Assembly (NCBI RefSeq): GCF_018687895.1
Contig: NZ_CP061307.1
Span: 186,001 to 250,000 of the forward strand
Direction of reading: 5' to 3'
DNA length: 64,000 nucleotides
Source of the DNA: Polynucleobacter sp. JS-JIR-II-50
Lineage (GTDB): Bacteria > Pseudomonadota > Gammaproteobacteria > Burkholderiales > Burkholderiaceae
Positions 1 through 8,428 of this stretch are shown piece after piece. Numbering within the stretch: the first letter of the stretch is position 1; the number at the start of each line of letters is the position of its first letter. The notes under the pieces are model-generated. The model was given only the letters and a program-made list of their open reading frames with translations, ran no database searches and was not told where the DNA came from. Position numbers and translations under genes: made by a program.

Positions 1-1034
1 TTAATAAGACCTGCTTGTATATGAATTAGTCCGGCATCTCGCATGCTGACGTATGAGGTAGATGAGTTAAACAAATGGGTTTTGTTTAGTACTTCATGAA
101 CTCCAATACGCCCAAGGTAGCCACTCCCTTTACATTTTGGGCAGTCGGTCTGGCCATTGCTGCCAAGACATTGTGAGCAAGTTTTTCGCACGAGGCGCTG
201 TGAGCTGACGCTTAAGAGACAGGACTCCAGAGATTGTTGATCTACTCCTAGATGGCCCAGTCTAGAGACTGCCCCACAAGCATTTCGGGTATGTAAGGTG
301 CTGAGAACGAGATGTCCGGTTTGCGCTGCCTGAATAGCAAGCTGAGCTGTAGCGGCATCACGGATTTCTCCAATCATGATGACATCCGGATCTTGTCGAA
401 GAAGGGCGCGAATGATGGTTGGAAAATCCAAACCTGCCCGCGGGTGATAGGCCACTTGATTGACCCCAGCAAGACGAATTTCAATAGGGTCTTCTATCGA
501 GCAAAGATTGCGATGATTTTGATTGAGCTCACGAAGGCAGCTATAGAGCGTTCGAGTCTTGCCGCTCCCAGTCGGTCCTGTCACTAGGATCAGCCCGTTG
601 GATTGAGCAAGGGCTTGCTGGAATATCTCGAGTTGTTCCGAGAGGAGGCCAATTTCTTGAAGATCAAGCTCTTTTACGCAACTGGGCAGTATGCGAACAA
701 CCGCCTTTTCTCCATGAAGCGTTGGCAAGATTGAGACCCGGCAATCAATATTAGGCTTGGAAAAGTTATGGCCAATACAAAGGCGCCCATCTTGCGGCAG
801 ACGTTTTTCTGCAATATCTAAGCGCGCCAGAACTTTGATGCGTGTGATGAGGCGGTCATGAAATTCAATCGGGTAATGTGACTGTATTTGTAGCAGGCCA
901 TCGACCCGAATACGAATGAGTGTGGCCTGGACCCCAGCCTCTATATGAATATCACTCGCTCTAGCATCTAGGGCATATGTAGCGATTTCATACCAAGTGC
1001 GAATGATCAGTGAGTCATCAGCGGTAACGCTCAA
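1..1034 (-). CDS. GspE/PilB-family secretion or pilus ATPase, 3' end outside window
   Basis: Hexameric ATPase that powers pseudopilus or type IV pilus assembly at the cytoplasmic membrane. The conceptual translation on the minus strand shows Walker A GPTGSGKT (about residue 151), the Asp box EDPIE, Walker B ending in IGEIRD (about 222), the His box GHLVLSTLHT, and a CSQC...CPKC zinc pair typical of GspE/PilB. The reading frame is still open at base 1, so the C-terminus is missing. No in-frame ATG is seen near the 5' end; a TTG at 1034-1032 overlaps the TGA stop of the upstream corC-like gene by 2 nt and is the most economical start. From that start there is only one domain (N2-like) before Walker A, so the N1/MshEN domain of PilB appears absent. 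Whether it serves pili or type II secretion cannot be told here. Confidence 0.88.
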   Translation of the reverse strand, partial: MSVTADDSLIIRTWYEIATYALDARASDIHIEAGVQATLIRIRVDGLLQIQSHYPIEFHDRLITRIKVLARLDIAEKRLPQDGRLCIGHNFSKPNIDCRVSILPTLHGEKAVVRILPSCVKELDLQEIGLLSEQLEIFQQALAQSNGLILVTGPTGSGKTRTLYSCLRELNQNHRNLCSIEDPIEIRLAGVNQVAYHPRAGLDFPTIIRALLRQDPDVIMIGEIRDAATAQLAIQAAQTGHLVLSTLHTRNACGAVSRLGHLGVDQQSLESCLLSVSSQRLVRKTCSQCLGSNGQTDCPKCKGSGYLGRIGVHEVLNKTHLFNSSTSYVSMRDAGLIHIQAGLI

Positions 1035-2323
1035 TCTTGTTCTGGAGTCCGATTGGCAGGACGATACAGTTTCACTGTTTTTACGCCCTGTTCGTCAAAT
1101 TGAACAATTTCCATGACGATGCCAGCAATGCGAATGCTGACATCATGATCGGGGATGGCCTCGAGCTTGTCGAGAATAAGTCCATTTAAGGTGCGCGGAC
1201 CATCCAAGGGGAGATCGAGGTTGAGTAAGCGATTCAGATCGCGTAGTGAGGCGCCGCCTGTTGCTAGATAGCTTCCGTTCGGGAGCCAATGCGGATCAGT
1301 TGAGAGGTTGGAGAGAGAGGTCGTAAATTCACCAATGAGTTCTTCCACGATATCTTCAAAAGTCACTAACCCCAGAACTTCACCATATTCATTCACAACC
1401 AAACTTAAGCGTTGTTGGTTGTCTTGGAAAAATTGCATTTGCTGCAGTACCGGGGTGCTACTTGGGATGAAGTAAGGCTCATTTAATAACACCCTAAAGT
1501 CTTCATGCTTAAGGTCAGTATCGCCCAGCAAGGACAAGGCCTTTTTGACGGAAAGGATCCCGACAATACGCTCAGAGTCACCATCGCAAACAGGTAATTT
1601 ATTGTGATAGCAAGTCTCCAGCTGCTGGACCACTTCATCAATAGGCCTTGATAGATCCAAAACCTCAATCTTGGACCTGGGTGTCATCACATCATCAACG
1701 GTGATGTTTTCCAAATTGAATAAGTTGAGCAGGATGTTGCGATGATGATTGGAGACAAAACGATTTGATTCCAAAACTAGGCTGCGTAACTCTTCTTTGC
1801 TCATAGCCCTGCTATCAGATGAGGATTGCAGGCCAGACACTTTCATAAGACCAGAAACAAAGCTATTGATAAACCAAAGTAGCGGTTTCAATACAAAAGT
1901 GAGGGGCAAAATAAACCAGCCAACATTGGAAGCAATCTTTTCTGGAAAAGCAGCTCCAATGACCTTCGGGGTAATCTCGCTAAAGACGATGATGAGTAGA
2001 GCAACAACTAAGGTAGCGATAGAAAGTACGAGACCACTGTCGCCAAAAATATGGAGGGCAATACCCGTTACCAGAATGGGGAGAACGGTATTAATTAGAT
2101 TATTCGAAATTAATAGCACCGATAACAATGAGTCAATACGCTTTAGGAGCCTCTCAGCTAGCGCCGCACCCGCATTACCGCCATTGGCCATTGCACGTAA
2201 GCGGTGACGATTCGATGACAGCATGCTGGTTTCTGCCATCGAGAAAAAGCCAGATAGCGCAAGTAAAAATAGGACTAGAGCAACTTGGCTATAAAACGGC
2301 CAATCGTCAAAAAAGGTGTCCAT
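1031..2323 (-). CDS. HlyC/CorC (CNNM) family membrane protein with CBS domains
   Basis: Predicted inner-membrane protein of the CNNM/CorC family, linked to magnesium or cobalt efflux. About 430 residues: an N-terminal DUF21 region with several hydrophobic segments (VALVLFLLALSGFFSMAETS near the N-terminus), a pair of CBS domains in the middle (TVDDVMTPRSKIEVLD marks the first), and a C-terminal CorC_HlyC domain (VVNEYGEVLGLVTFEDIVEELIG at the junction, written here only as a family hallmark in pieces: NEYGEVLGLVT). I chose the ATG at 2323 (MDTFFDDW) with an AGG-containing upstream sequence over a TTG 33 nt further upstream. Its stop overlaps the start of the following ATPase gene, suggesting co-transcription. 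The ion transported is not known from sequence. Confidence 0.85.
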   Translation of the reverse strand: MDTFFDDWPFYSQVALVLFLLALSGFFSMAETSMLSSNRHRLRAMANGGNAGAALAERLLKRIDSLLSVLLISNNLINTVLPILVTGIALHIFGDSGLVLSIATLVVALLIIVFSEITPKVIGAAFPEKIASNVGWFILPLTFVLKPLLWFINSFVSGLMKVSGLQSSSDSRAMSKEELRSLVLESNRFVSNHHRNILLNLFNLENITVDDVMTPRSKIEVLDLSRPIDEVVQQLETCYHNKLPVCDGDSERIVGILSVKKALSLLGDTDLKHEDFRVLLNEPYFIPSSTPVLQQMQFFQDNQQRLSLVVNEYGEVLGLVTFEDIVEELIGEFTTSLSNLSTDPHWLPNGSYLATGGASLRDLNRLLNLDLPLDGPRTLNGLILDKLEAIPDHDVSIRIAGIVMEIVQFDEQGVKTVKLYRPANRTPEQD

Positions 2324-2441
2324 AAGGTCTGCCTGAAAAAAGTAAGGATGAGTCAATATAGCAAAGTGGCATTTCTCAAGCTATAGCCATGGAATAAAGG
2401 TCTGTCATCCCTCTTGTTTATTTATGTGAGAATCACTTGAT

Positions 2442-2954
2442 ATGGCTTCCTCACCAACCCCTTTAGGCTCAAATAGTGCTAACTACTGTGTTATCGCGGC
2501 ACCTTTCGGGTGTCTTGGCATTTCGACAGAAATGGTGGAGGGTAGCCTGATGCTTTCTAGGATTGATTACTTGCCCGCCAATACGGCTTTAATCGCTCCA
2601 CACAATCAGCTGGCTAAAGAGGTTGCTCGACAGTGCGAGGGTTACTTCCAGGATCCTCATTGGCAATTTGATTTACCCACAAAACCTGCGGGTACTGAGT
2701 ATCAAAGAAAAGTGTGGGCTAGCATTCAAGATATACCCGCTGGTAAAACACAAACCTATGGTGAATTAGCGAAAAAGATTAAGAGTGGGGCTCGAGCAGT
2801 AGGTACAGCGTGCGGTGCCAATCCCTACCCCCTAATAGCGCCTTGCCATCGAGTGGTGTCTGCTCAAGGTATTGGTGGTTTCATGAAAGAAAACTCCCCA
2901 GGACTGTATCGCCAAATCAAGCTCTGGCTTTTAAGGCATGAAGGTGCTTTGTAG
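2442..2954 (+). CDS. ogt: Methylated-DNA--protein-cysteine methyltransferase
   Basis: Suicidal DNA repair protein that moves the alkyl group from O6-alkylguanine (and O4-alkylthymine) onto its own cysteine. The 170-residue protein carries the active-site motif PCHRV with the acceptor at about Cys135, preceded by the DNA-binding helix-turn-helix region (TYGELAKKI, then AVGTACGANPYP). Length matches stand-alone Ogt/MGMT rather than the Ada fusion; there is no AraC domain. It stands alone on the plus strand between two minus-strand genes. The Shine-Dalgarno is weak, so the first ATG is accepted by family length. Confidence 0.92.
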   Translation: MASSPTPLGSNSANYCVIAAPFGCLGISTEMVEGSLMLSRIDYLPANTALIAPHNQLAKEVARQCEGYFQDPHWQFDLPTKPAGTEYQRKVWASIQDIPAGKTQTYGELAKKIKSGARAVGTACGANPYPLIAPCHRVVSAQGIGGFMKENSPGLYRQIKLWLLRHEGAL

Positions 2955-2960
2955 GTTTGC

Positions 2961-3935
2961 TTATTTAGCGAGTGATCTGCTGCTAAGACTGAAAAAAATC
3001 TTCATCACCATGTCGCTTTTAACGGCCCACTTTGTAAAGCTGTAGAAACTCATGACGGTGTTTCTGGAAAGTTTTACTTCATCTTTGCTATCGAATTCTT
3101 TGCGATCCGCAATCTTCGACAGGGTCATTACCGCTAGGCCAAAAGCCAAAAAGCAGAAACGTCTCATACCCTGCTCCTGTTTGGGAATCAACAGAATGTA
3201 ATGCAGGGAGGCCTGAAGCTTTTCATAGGCCAGCCTTAGAAGTGCTTCATGACTAACATTGATTGGCTTCCAGGAGACCCCGCGGGCCTTGTCCTCTGGG
3301 GAGTCTTTGAGAATATTAGTCATTTGCAGCGCTTGTCCAAATGCGATAGCCAAATCTTCATGCCCTGCTATTTTTTCTTTAAAGGCATGGGAATGATTGC
3401 TAAAGATGGTTGTTAGCAGTTCGCCAACTACGCCAGCCACGACATAGCAATATTGTTCAAACTCAGCAAGATCTTGAAGGCCAGCTTGGTTTTGTCTGCC
3501 ATGGAAAAAAGACATCCCTTCAGACATGATAGAAACGCAACGACTGACGGCTACTTGATCCTGAGTAGAGCAAGTATGCAAAATTCGTAGAACAGTGGGT
3601 GTATGAGAAATTAAATCCAACTCATCTTGGTTGCTGTAATTTTGTAATGCGTTGAGGCAGGGTGCAACAAATGCCTCAACTGGAGCCCTCTCAAGCACTG
3701 CATCCAAAAACAGCGCCGATAGTGATTGCTTACTCTGCGGTCCTAAATCTGCGGCATCCTCGATGGTGTCAATAATGCGGCACAACAAATAGGTGTTGCC
3801 GACTACCTTTTCTATGCTTGGGGGTAGCAGCGGGATGGTGAGAGCAAAAGTACGTGAGACAGACCCCAGAATGGCCTTTTGGTAGGCCAGATCGGCAGAT
3901 GGACTGAATGTCGGGGTTTGCTCTGGTGTTCTCAC
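2961..3935 (-). CDS. Squalene/phytoene synthase family protein
   Basis: Trans-isoprenyl diphosphate synthase that condenses two prenyl diphosphates head to head. Both Asp-rich motifs are present: DTIED at 56-60 and NILKDSPED at 207-215, plus SVSRTFALTIPL near residues 25-36 and YCYVVAG near 163. These match the squalene synthase (farnesyl-diphosphate farnesyltransferase) type better than carotenoid phytoene synthases, by recall of the family motifs. 324 residues; the start is GTG, because an in-frame TGA lies five codons upstream. No hopanoid or carotenoid partner gene is adjacent, so product and pathway remain uncertain. It is divergent from the symporter gene. Confidence 0.82.
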   Translation of the reverse strand: MRTPEQTPTFSPSADLAYQKAILGSVSRTFALTIPLLPPSIEKVVGNTYLLCRIIDTIEDAADLGPQSKQSLSALFLDAVLERAPVEAFVAPCLNALQNYSNQDELDLISHTPTVLRILHTCSTQDQVAVSRCVSIMSEGMSFFHGRQNQAGLQDLAEFEQYCYVVAGVVGELLTTIFSNHSHAFKEKIAGHEDLAIAFGQALQMTNILKDSPEDKARGVSWKPINVSHEALLRLAYEKLQASLHYILLIPKQEQGMRRFCFLAFGLAVMTLSKIADRKEFDSKDEVKLSRNTVMSFYSFTKWAVKSDMVMKIFFSLSSRSLAK

Positions 3936-4017
3936 TCTTGAATTATGTCAGACCGGCCCTCGAATTAGAGTGATCCACATTGGTACTTTTAACTAACTAC
4001 CAAAAGTGACATAGCCA

Positions 4018-4023
4018 TATAAT
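4018..4023 (+). promoter_or_regulatory. Candidate -10 element for the SSS symporter gene
   Basis: A consensus TATAAT lies 31 nt upstream of the symporter GTG in the divergent intergenic region. I see no good -35 at the matching distance, so the promoter is tentative. Confidence 0.35.
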
Positions 4024-4053
4024 TTCACCAAATTTCACAAGGAGTATTCGGGC

Positions 4054-5469
4054 GTGCTAATTTGGTTTGTCATTATTTACTGGGTCATCTCAGTCGGCAT
4101 TGGCTTATGGGCAGCCCTAAGAGTCAAAAATACGGCGGACTTTGCTGCGGCTGGTCACAGCCTGCCTTTGCCCATTGTGACCGCCACTGTATTTGCGACC
4201 TGGTTTGGCTCTGAAACCGTTTTAGGAATTCCGGCCACTTTTCTCAAAGAAGGTTTGGGGGGAGTGGTTGCGGATCCCTTTGGCTCCTCTCTTTGTTTAA
4301 TTTTGGTGGGACTCTTTTTTGCTCGCCATCTTTATAACCGTCGCATGCTCACTATCGGTGATTTTTTTCGCGAGAAGTATGGCCGTACGGTAGAGGTTTT
4401 GGTAACCCTTTGTATTGTTGTTTCTTACTTGGGTTGGGTTGCTGCACAAATTAAAGCTCTAGGGCTAGTATTTAATGTTGTCTCTGAAGGAAGTATTTCT
4501 CAGACAGGCGGCATGATGATTGGTGCCGCCAGTGTGTTGATTTACACCTTATTTGGCGGGATGTGGTCGGTTGCTATTACAGACTTCATTCAGATGATCA
4601 TCATCGTGATTGGCATGCTCTATATTGGTGGTGAGATGACCTCACAGACTGGCGGTATAGGCGTGGTCATTGAGCATGCAGCCGCTGCTGGCCAATTTAA
4701 TAACTTCTGGCCGGATATGAATTTGGCTTCGATCTTGGGCTTCGTTGCCGCCTTATGCACCATGATGCTGGGATCTATTCCTCAGCAAGATGTCTTTCAG
4801 CGAATTACCTCATCCAAAAATGTGAACATTGCTGTCCAAGCGGCCTTACTAGGCGGTGTGCTTTACTTTATTTTTGCTTTTGTGCCCATGTATTTGGCTT
4901 ACTCGGCAACCTTGATTAGTCCGGATTTGGTTAAGGAATACCTCACCACCGATCCACAGATGATCTTACCTAAGCTCATTCTGAATCACGCACCACTTAT
5001 TGCCCAGGTGATGTTCTTTGGCGCGCTCCTCTCGGCCATTAAGAGTTGTGCCAGCGCTACCTTATTAGCGCCATCGGTAACGTTTGCTGAAAATATTGTG
5101 CGAGGTTTTTTCAAGCATTTATCTGACCATGATTTGTTGAAAGTCATGCGGATTACGGTTTTATGTTTTGCTGTAGTGGTCACTTTCTTTGCGGTGAACT
5201 CAGAGCTTTCTATTTTTAAGATGGTGGAGAGTGCCTATAAAGTGACTCTTGTTGCCGCATTTGTGCCGCTAGCTTTTGGGGTTTATTGGCCCAGAGCAAA
5301 CTCCTTGGGCGGATTATTGGCCGTAGTTGGAGGCTTAACGATTTGGATCAGTTGTGAGATTCTGGCTCCGAATGCCATATTGCCGCCCCAATTAGCCGGA
5401 CTATTCGCCAGTATTGCCGGCATGATTTTAGGTAGCCTTGTGCCGAAAGATTCATTAAAAGCTGTTTAG
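4054..5469 (+). CDS. Sodium:solute symporter (SSS/SSF family)
   Basis: Polytopic inner-membrane transporter that couples sodium entry to uptake of a solute. 471 residues, with about 12-13 hydrophobic segments spread along the whole length and the usual family features: an N-terminal segment followed by TADFAAAGHSLP, the WFGSETVLGIPATF region, and YTLFGGMWSVAITDFIQ in the middle. The GTG start is supported by a strong AAGGAG nine nt upstream. The substrate cannot be inferred; neighbours (squalene synthase-like, PanE-like) do not give a pathway. Not a fusion to a sensor kinase, as the protein ends shortly after the last membrane segment. Confidence 0.88.
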   Translation: MLIWFVIIYWVISVGIGLWAALRVKNTADFAAAGHSLPLPIVTATVFATWFGSETVLGIPATFLKEGLGGVVADPFGSSLCLILVGLFFARHLYNRRMLTIGDFFREKYGRTVEVLVTLCIVVSYLGWVAAQIKALGLVFNVVSEGSISQTGGMMIGAASVLIYTLFGGMWSVAITDFIQMIIIVIGMLYIGGEMTSQTGGIGVVIEHAAAAGQFNNFWPDMNLASILGFVAALCTMMLGSIPQQDVFQRITSSKNVNIAVQAALLGGVLYFIFAFVPMYLAYSATLISPDLVKEYLTTDPQMILPKLILNHAPLIAQVMFFGALLSAIKSCASATLLAPSVTFAENIVRGFFKHLSDHDLLKVMRITVLCFAVVVTFFAVNSELSIFKMVESAYKVTLVAAFVPLAFGVYWPRANSLGGLLAVVGGLTIWISCEILAPNAILPPQLAGLFASIAGMILGSLVPKDSLKAV

Positions 5470-5574
5470 AGCGTAATTTGCTTAAAAATGATGCAACTAA
5501 GAATATATTGCACTGCAAAATTATCTCCTCTAATATGGCAGTAATACAAAATTTTTTATTCTTATGGGGTTCCT

Positions 5575-6594
5575 ATGAAAATCTGTGTGATCGGTGGAGG
5601 TGGCGCCATTGGCGGCTACTTAGCTGTCATGTTGGCGCGAGCGGGCAATGAGGTAACAGTTGTTGCGCGTGGTGCTACTTTGGCCGCAATTAAAGAGCGT
5701 GGCCTGGCTTTAATTATGGATGACCAACCAGAGCCTTTGGTTGCGAAAGTTAAAGCGGTAGAAAAAATTCGTGATGCCGAGACTCCTGATGTTGTGATTC
5801 TTGCGGTGAAGGCTCATCAAGTGGAGCCGATCATTGATGATTTGGCGGCCATCATGGGTCCCGAAACTATTTTGATCCCAATGCAGAACGGAATTCCTTG
5901 GTGGTATTTCCAGAAGTTAAGCGGCGAGTATCAAGATCATTCCGTTGAAACAGTGGATGCTGGTGGCGTCGCTAAGAACACCATCAATCCAGACAACATT
6001 ATTGGTTGCGTCGTTTATCCAGCAACCTTTACGCAAGCTCCTGGCGTGATTCGTCATGTTGAAGGGAATCGTTTCCCACTAGGTGAGTTGGATGGTACAA
6101 CGACTGAGCGCATTCAGAAGATGTCCGAGATGATGGGCGCAGCTGGATTTAAGTCTCCTATTTTGGATGACATTCGCTCAGAGATCTGGCTCAAGCTTTG
6201 GGGCAATATGACTTTCAACCCAATTAGCTCGCTGACACATGGCACCCTCGAGGGCATCTGCCAATATCCATTGACTAAAGAGTTGGCTCGCAACATGATG
6301 GCCGAAGCGCAGACGATTGCCGAGAAGTTGGGCGTAACTTTCCGTGTTGACATTGAGCGTCGTATCGCTGGTGCTGAAAAAGTGGGTAAGCACAAAACCT
6401 CGATGTTGCAAGACTTGGAAGCAGGTCGTAGCTTAGAGATTGATGCTTTGTTAGGGTCGGTGATTGAGCTAGGCAAGATCACCCAAACCCCAACACCTTG
6501 CTTGAATACCGTATTTGCTTTGACTAAGTACTTGGATGAAAACGTCCAGGCTTCTAAAGGAAGTTTGGCATTGCCATCAGTATCGGGTTATTAA
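5575..6594 (+). CDS. 2-dehydropantoate 2-reductase family protein (PanE/ApbA-like)
   Basis: NADPH-dependent reductase of the ketopantoate reductase family; the founding member makes pantoate for coenzyme A. The N-terminus has the nucleotide-binding loop CVIGGGGAIGGYLA, followed by a Rossmann domain to about residue 170; the C-terminal helical domain carries the conserved LKLWGNMTFNPISSLT stretch. 339 residues, somewhat longer than E. coli PanE (about 300). Many betaproteobacteria carry several paralogues with different substrates, so I call it PanE-like and give no symbol. It ends just before a bidirectional terminator. Confidence 0.82.
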   Translation: MKICVIGGGGAIGGYLAVMLARAGNEVTVVARGATLAAIKERGLALIMDDQPEPLVAKVKAVEKIRDAETPDVVILAVKAHQVEPIIDDLAAIMGPETILIPMQNGIPWWYFQKLSGEYQDHSVETVDAGGVAKNTINPDNIIGCVVYPATFTQAPGVIRHVEGNRFPLGELDGTTTERIQKMSEMMGAAGFKSPILDDIRSEIWLKLWGNMTFNPISSLTHGTLEGICQYPLTKELARNMMAEAQTIAEKLGVTFRVDIERRIAGAEKVGKHKTSMLQDLEAGRSLEIDALLGSVIELGKITQTPTPCLNTVFALTKYLDENVQASKGSLALPSVSGY

Positions 6595-6613
6595 GTAATA
6601 AAACGTCAGCATT

Positions 6614-6654
6614 AAAAAAACCCTTGCTACTCAACATAGCAAGGGTTTTTGTTT
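6614..6654. terminator. Bidirectional intrinsic terminator
   Basis: Perfect 14-bp hairpin: AAAAACCCTTGCTA (6616-6629), 7-nt loop, TAGCAAGGGTTTTT (6637-6650), with T-rich tract on both sides. It sits between convergent genes (PanE-like and FAH-family) and can serve both. Confidence 0.9.
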
Positions 6655-6668
6655 TGTTGGGCTAGCAA

Positions 6669-7436
6669 TTATTCGAAGCGATTATCTAGACGTCCAACGC
6701 CGTCAATAATGATGCTGACATTGCTACCAGGCTTCATGGAACCAACGCCAACGGAAGTGCCGCAGGCGATGATGTCTCCAGCCTCTAGTGGGACATCTTG
6801 GGAAATTAAACTCACCAATTTTGCGGGTGGGAAAATCATGTCCGCAATCGGATAGTTTTGACGCTCTTGATCATTGAGAATAGTTTTGATTGTTAGCTTG
6901 CTCGGATCTACATCGGTAGTAATGTAAGGACCGAATACGCCAAAGGTATTAAAGCTCTTAGAGCGAGTCCACTGTGCATAACCAGGATCGCGGTTCAGGA
7001 TTTCAATCGCGGTGACATCGTTGATGCAGGTATAGCCAAAGATGGCTTGAGCTGCATCCGCCTCATCTACTTCATGACAGCGTTTGCCAATCACAATACC
7101 AAGCTCCCCTTCATAAACGACTTTTCCGGAATAGGACTTAGGTGTGCGAATCACTTGATTAGCTGCCAAGAAGGAGTTGTTGCCTTTGAGAAAGTACAAA
7201 GGCTCAGCGGGTACGGCATGCTCAAGCTTGGTTACCAGTGCATGGAAGTTATCGACCATGGCAACCATCTTGGAAGGAGTGCATGGGATATCAATCGTTA
7301 CATCAACAAGCTTGAGGGTTTCACCAGTGGCCTTAGGAGTATTAAATAAATCACCCTCATACACTGCGATTTGGTCGCCCTGTACTTGCCCTAAACCGCT
7401 TTTTCCTTGATGCTGAAATCTAAGCCACTGAGCCAT
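6669..7436 (-). CDS. Fumarylacetoacetate hydrolase family protein
   Basis: Metal-dependent enzyme of the FAH superfamily, which includes isomerases, decarboxylases and hydratases of aromatic catabolism. 255 residues; the FAH core begins near residue 60 and holds YEGELGIVIG with the metal-binding Glu pair, the conserved NDVTA, and the KSFNTFGVFGPY region; the C-terminal GDIIACGTSVGVGSMKPG is also typical. An AGGA sits 7-8 nt before the ATG. The divergent neighbour is a GrdB-like gene; the two may share a promoter region of 56 nt. The exact substrate is unknown. Confidence 0.85.
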   Translation of the reverse strand: MAQWLRFQHQGKSGLGQVQGDQIAVYEGDLFNTPKATGETLKLVDVTIDIPCTPSKMVAMVDNFHALVTKLEHAVPAEPLYFLKGNNSFLAANQVIRTPKSYSGKVVYEGELGIVIGKRCHEVDEADAAQAIFGYTCINDVTAIEILNRDPGYAQWTRSKSFNTFGVFGPYITTDVDPSKLTIKTILNDQERQNYPIADMIFPPAKLVSLISQDVPLEAGDIIACGTSVGVGSMKPGSNVSIIIDGVGRLDNRFE

Positions 7437-7492
7437 AATGAGTTCCTATGAAGTTAAATATTTGATATGCAATATCTTACAGGGATGGATTG

Positions 7493-8428
7493 ATGTCTAA
7501 GACTTCTGAGCTCATATTTGCACCAGAACGGGATCAGCCGATTCGCTATATGGATCGCACCCGCAGCTACTACTTGGGTTTAGGCTATGAGAATCCGTAT
7601 GTATGGGCTCACTATATTGATGTGCCATTTACTCTGCTGAAAAAGCCACTTGCGCAATCTGTCTTGGGTCTCATTACTACGGCCGTTCCGCATGACCCCA
7701 GTAAAGGGCCTCAAGGCCAGGGGGCTCCTTACAATGCTGCGGCCAAGTTTTATCAGCCCTATCAACAATCCATCGAAGGAGGCATCGATTTACGAATTGC
7801 CCATGTGGGGGTTGATCGCAAGAATGCCAATATGGAAGACAGCAATTGTTGGTTTCCACTGGATGCTGCTAAACGAGCACTTGCAGCCGGAAGGATAGGT
7901 GCGGTTTCAGCAAACTTCTATGGCTTACCGACCAATCGTAGTCAACACCACACATTAGAGGTGGATGCTCCTCGTATTTTGGAAATGCTGAAAGCTGACG
8001 GCGTGGATGTAGCGGTATTAATTCCAAACTGTCCGATATGTCATCAGGGTCAAAGTTTATTAGCGCGTTACTTAGAGGCTGCAGGTATTTCAACAGTAGT
8101 GACGGGCGCCGCTAAAGACATTGTTGAGTATTGCGGAGTGCCACGACTTTTATTTAGTGATTTTCCGCTAGGTAATGCGGCTGCAAAACCGAATGATGTG
8201 TCTTCGCAGGATTTAAATTTTGAGCTCGCTTTGCGGCTTCTGGAGTCAGCTCCTGCTGCGCGCACAACGGTTCAATCGCCATTGGTATGGTCAGTCGATC
8301 CGTTGTGGAAATTAGATTATTCAAATCTGGAAAAGATGTCTTCACAAGAAATCCTACGATTGCGCGAAGAGGCAGAGCAAGCGCGGATTACAGCGCGCGA
8401 GCTCAGAGTCAACAGCCTGGGGACTTAA
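7493..8428 (+). CDS. Glycine/betaine/D-proline reductase component B-like protein with Cys for Sec
   Basis: Resembles the GrdB/PrdB family, whose founding members are selenoproteins of Stickland amino-acid reduction. Recognised from EVDAPRILEMLKADGVDVAV, the redox motif PNCPICHQ (Cys180-x-x-Cys183 from this start; the first Cys sits where Sec is found in the clostridial enzymes) and SDFPLGN near the C-terminus. No GrdA, GrdC, GrdE or selenium gene is nearby, so a true glycine reductase role is unlikely. The ATG at 7493 follows AGGGA; a TTG one codon earlier is an alternative. Its stop overlaps the convergent ispB stop by three bases (shared TTAA). Function unknown. Confidence 0.65.
   Translation: MSKTSELIFAPERDQPIRYMDRTRSYYLGLGYENPYVWAHYIDVPFTLLKKPLAQSVLGLITTAVPHDPSKGPQGQGAPYNAAAKFYQPYQQSIEGGIDLRIAHVGVDRKNANMEDSNCWFPLDAAKRALAAGRIGAVSANFYGLPTNRSQHHTLEVDAPRILEMLKADGVDVAVLIPNCPICHQGQSLLARYLEAAGISTVVTGAAKDIVEYCGVPRLLFSDFPLGNAAAKPNDVSSQDLNFELALRLLESAPAARTTVQSPLVWSVDPLWKLDYSNLEKMSSQEILRLREEAEQARITARELRVNSLGT

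Noticed and set aside
1749..2207. 152-codon antisense open frame in the CorC-like gene
   Set aside because: Shadow of the minus-strand gene without RBS or motif.
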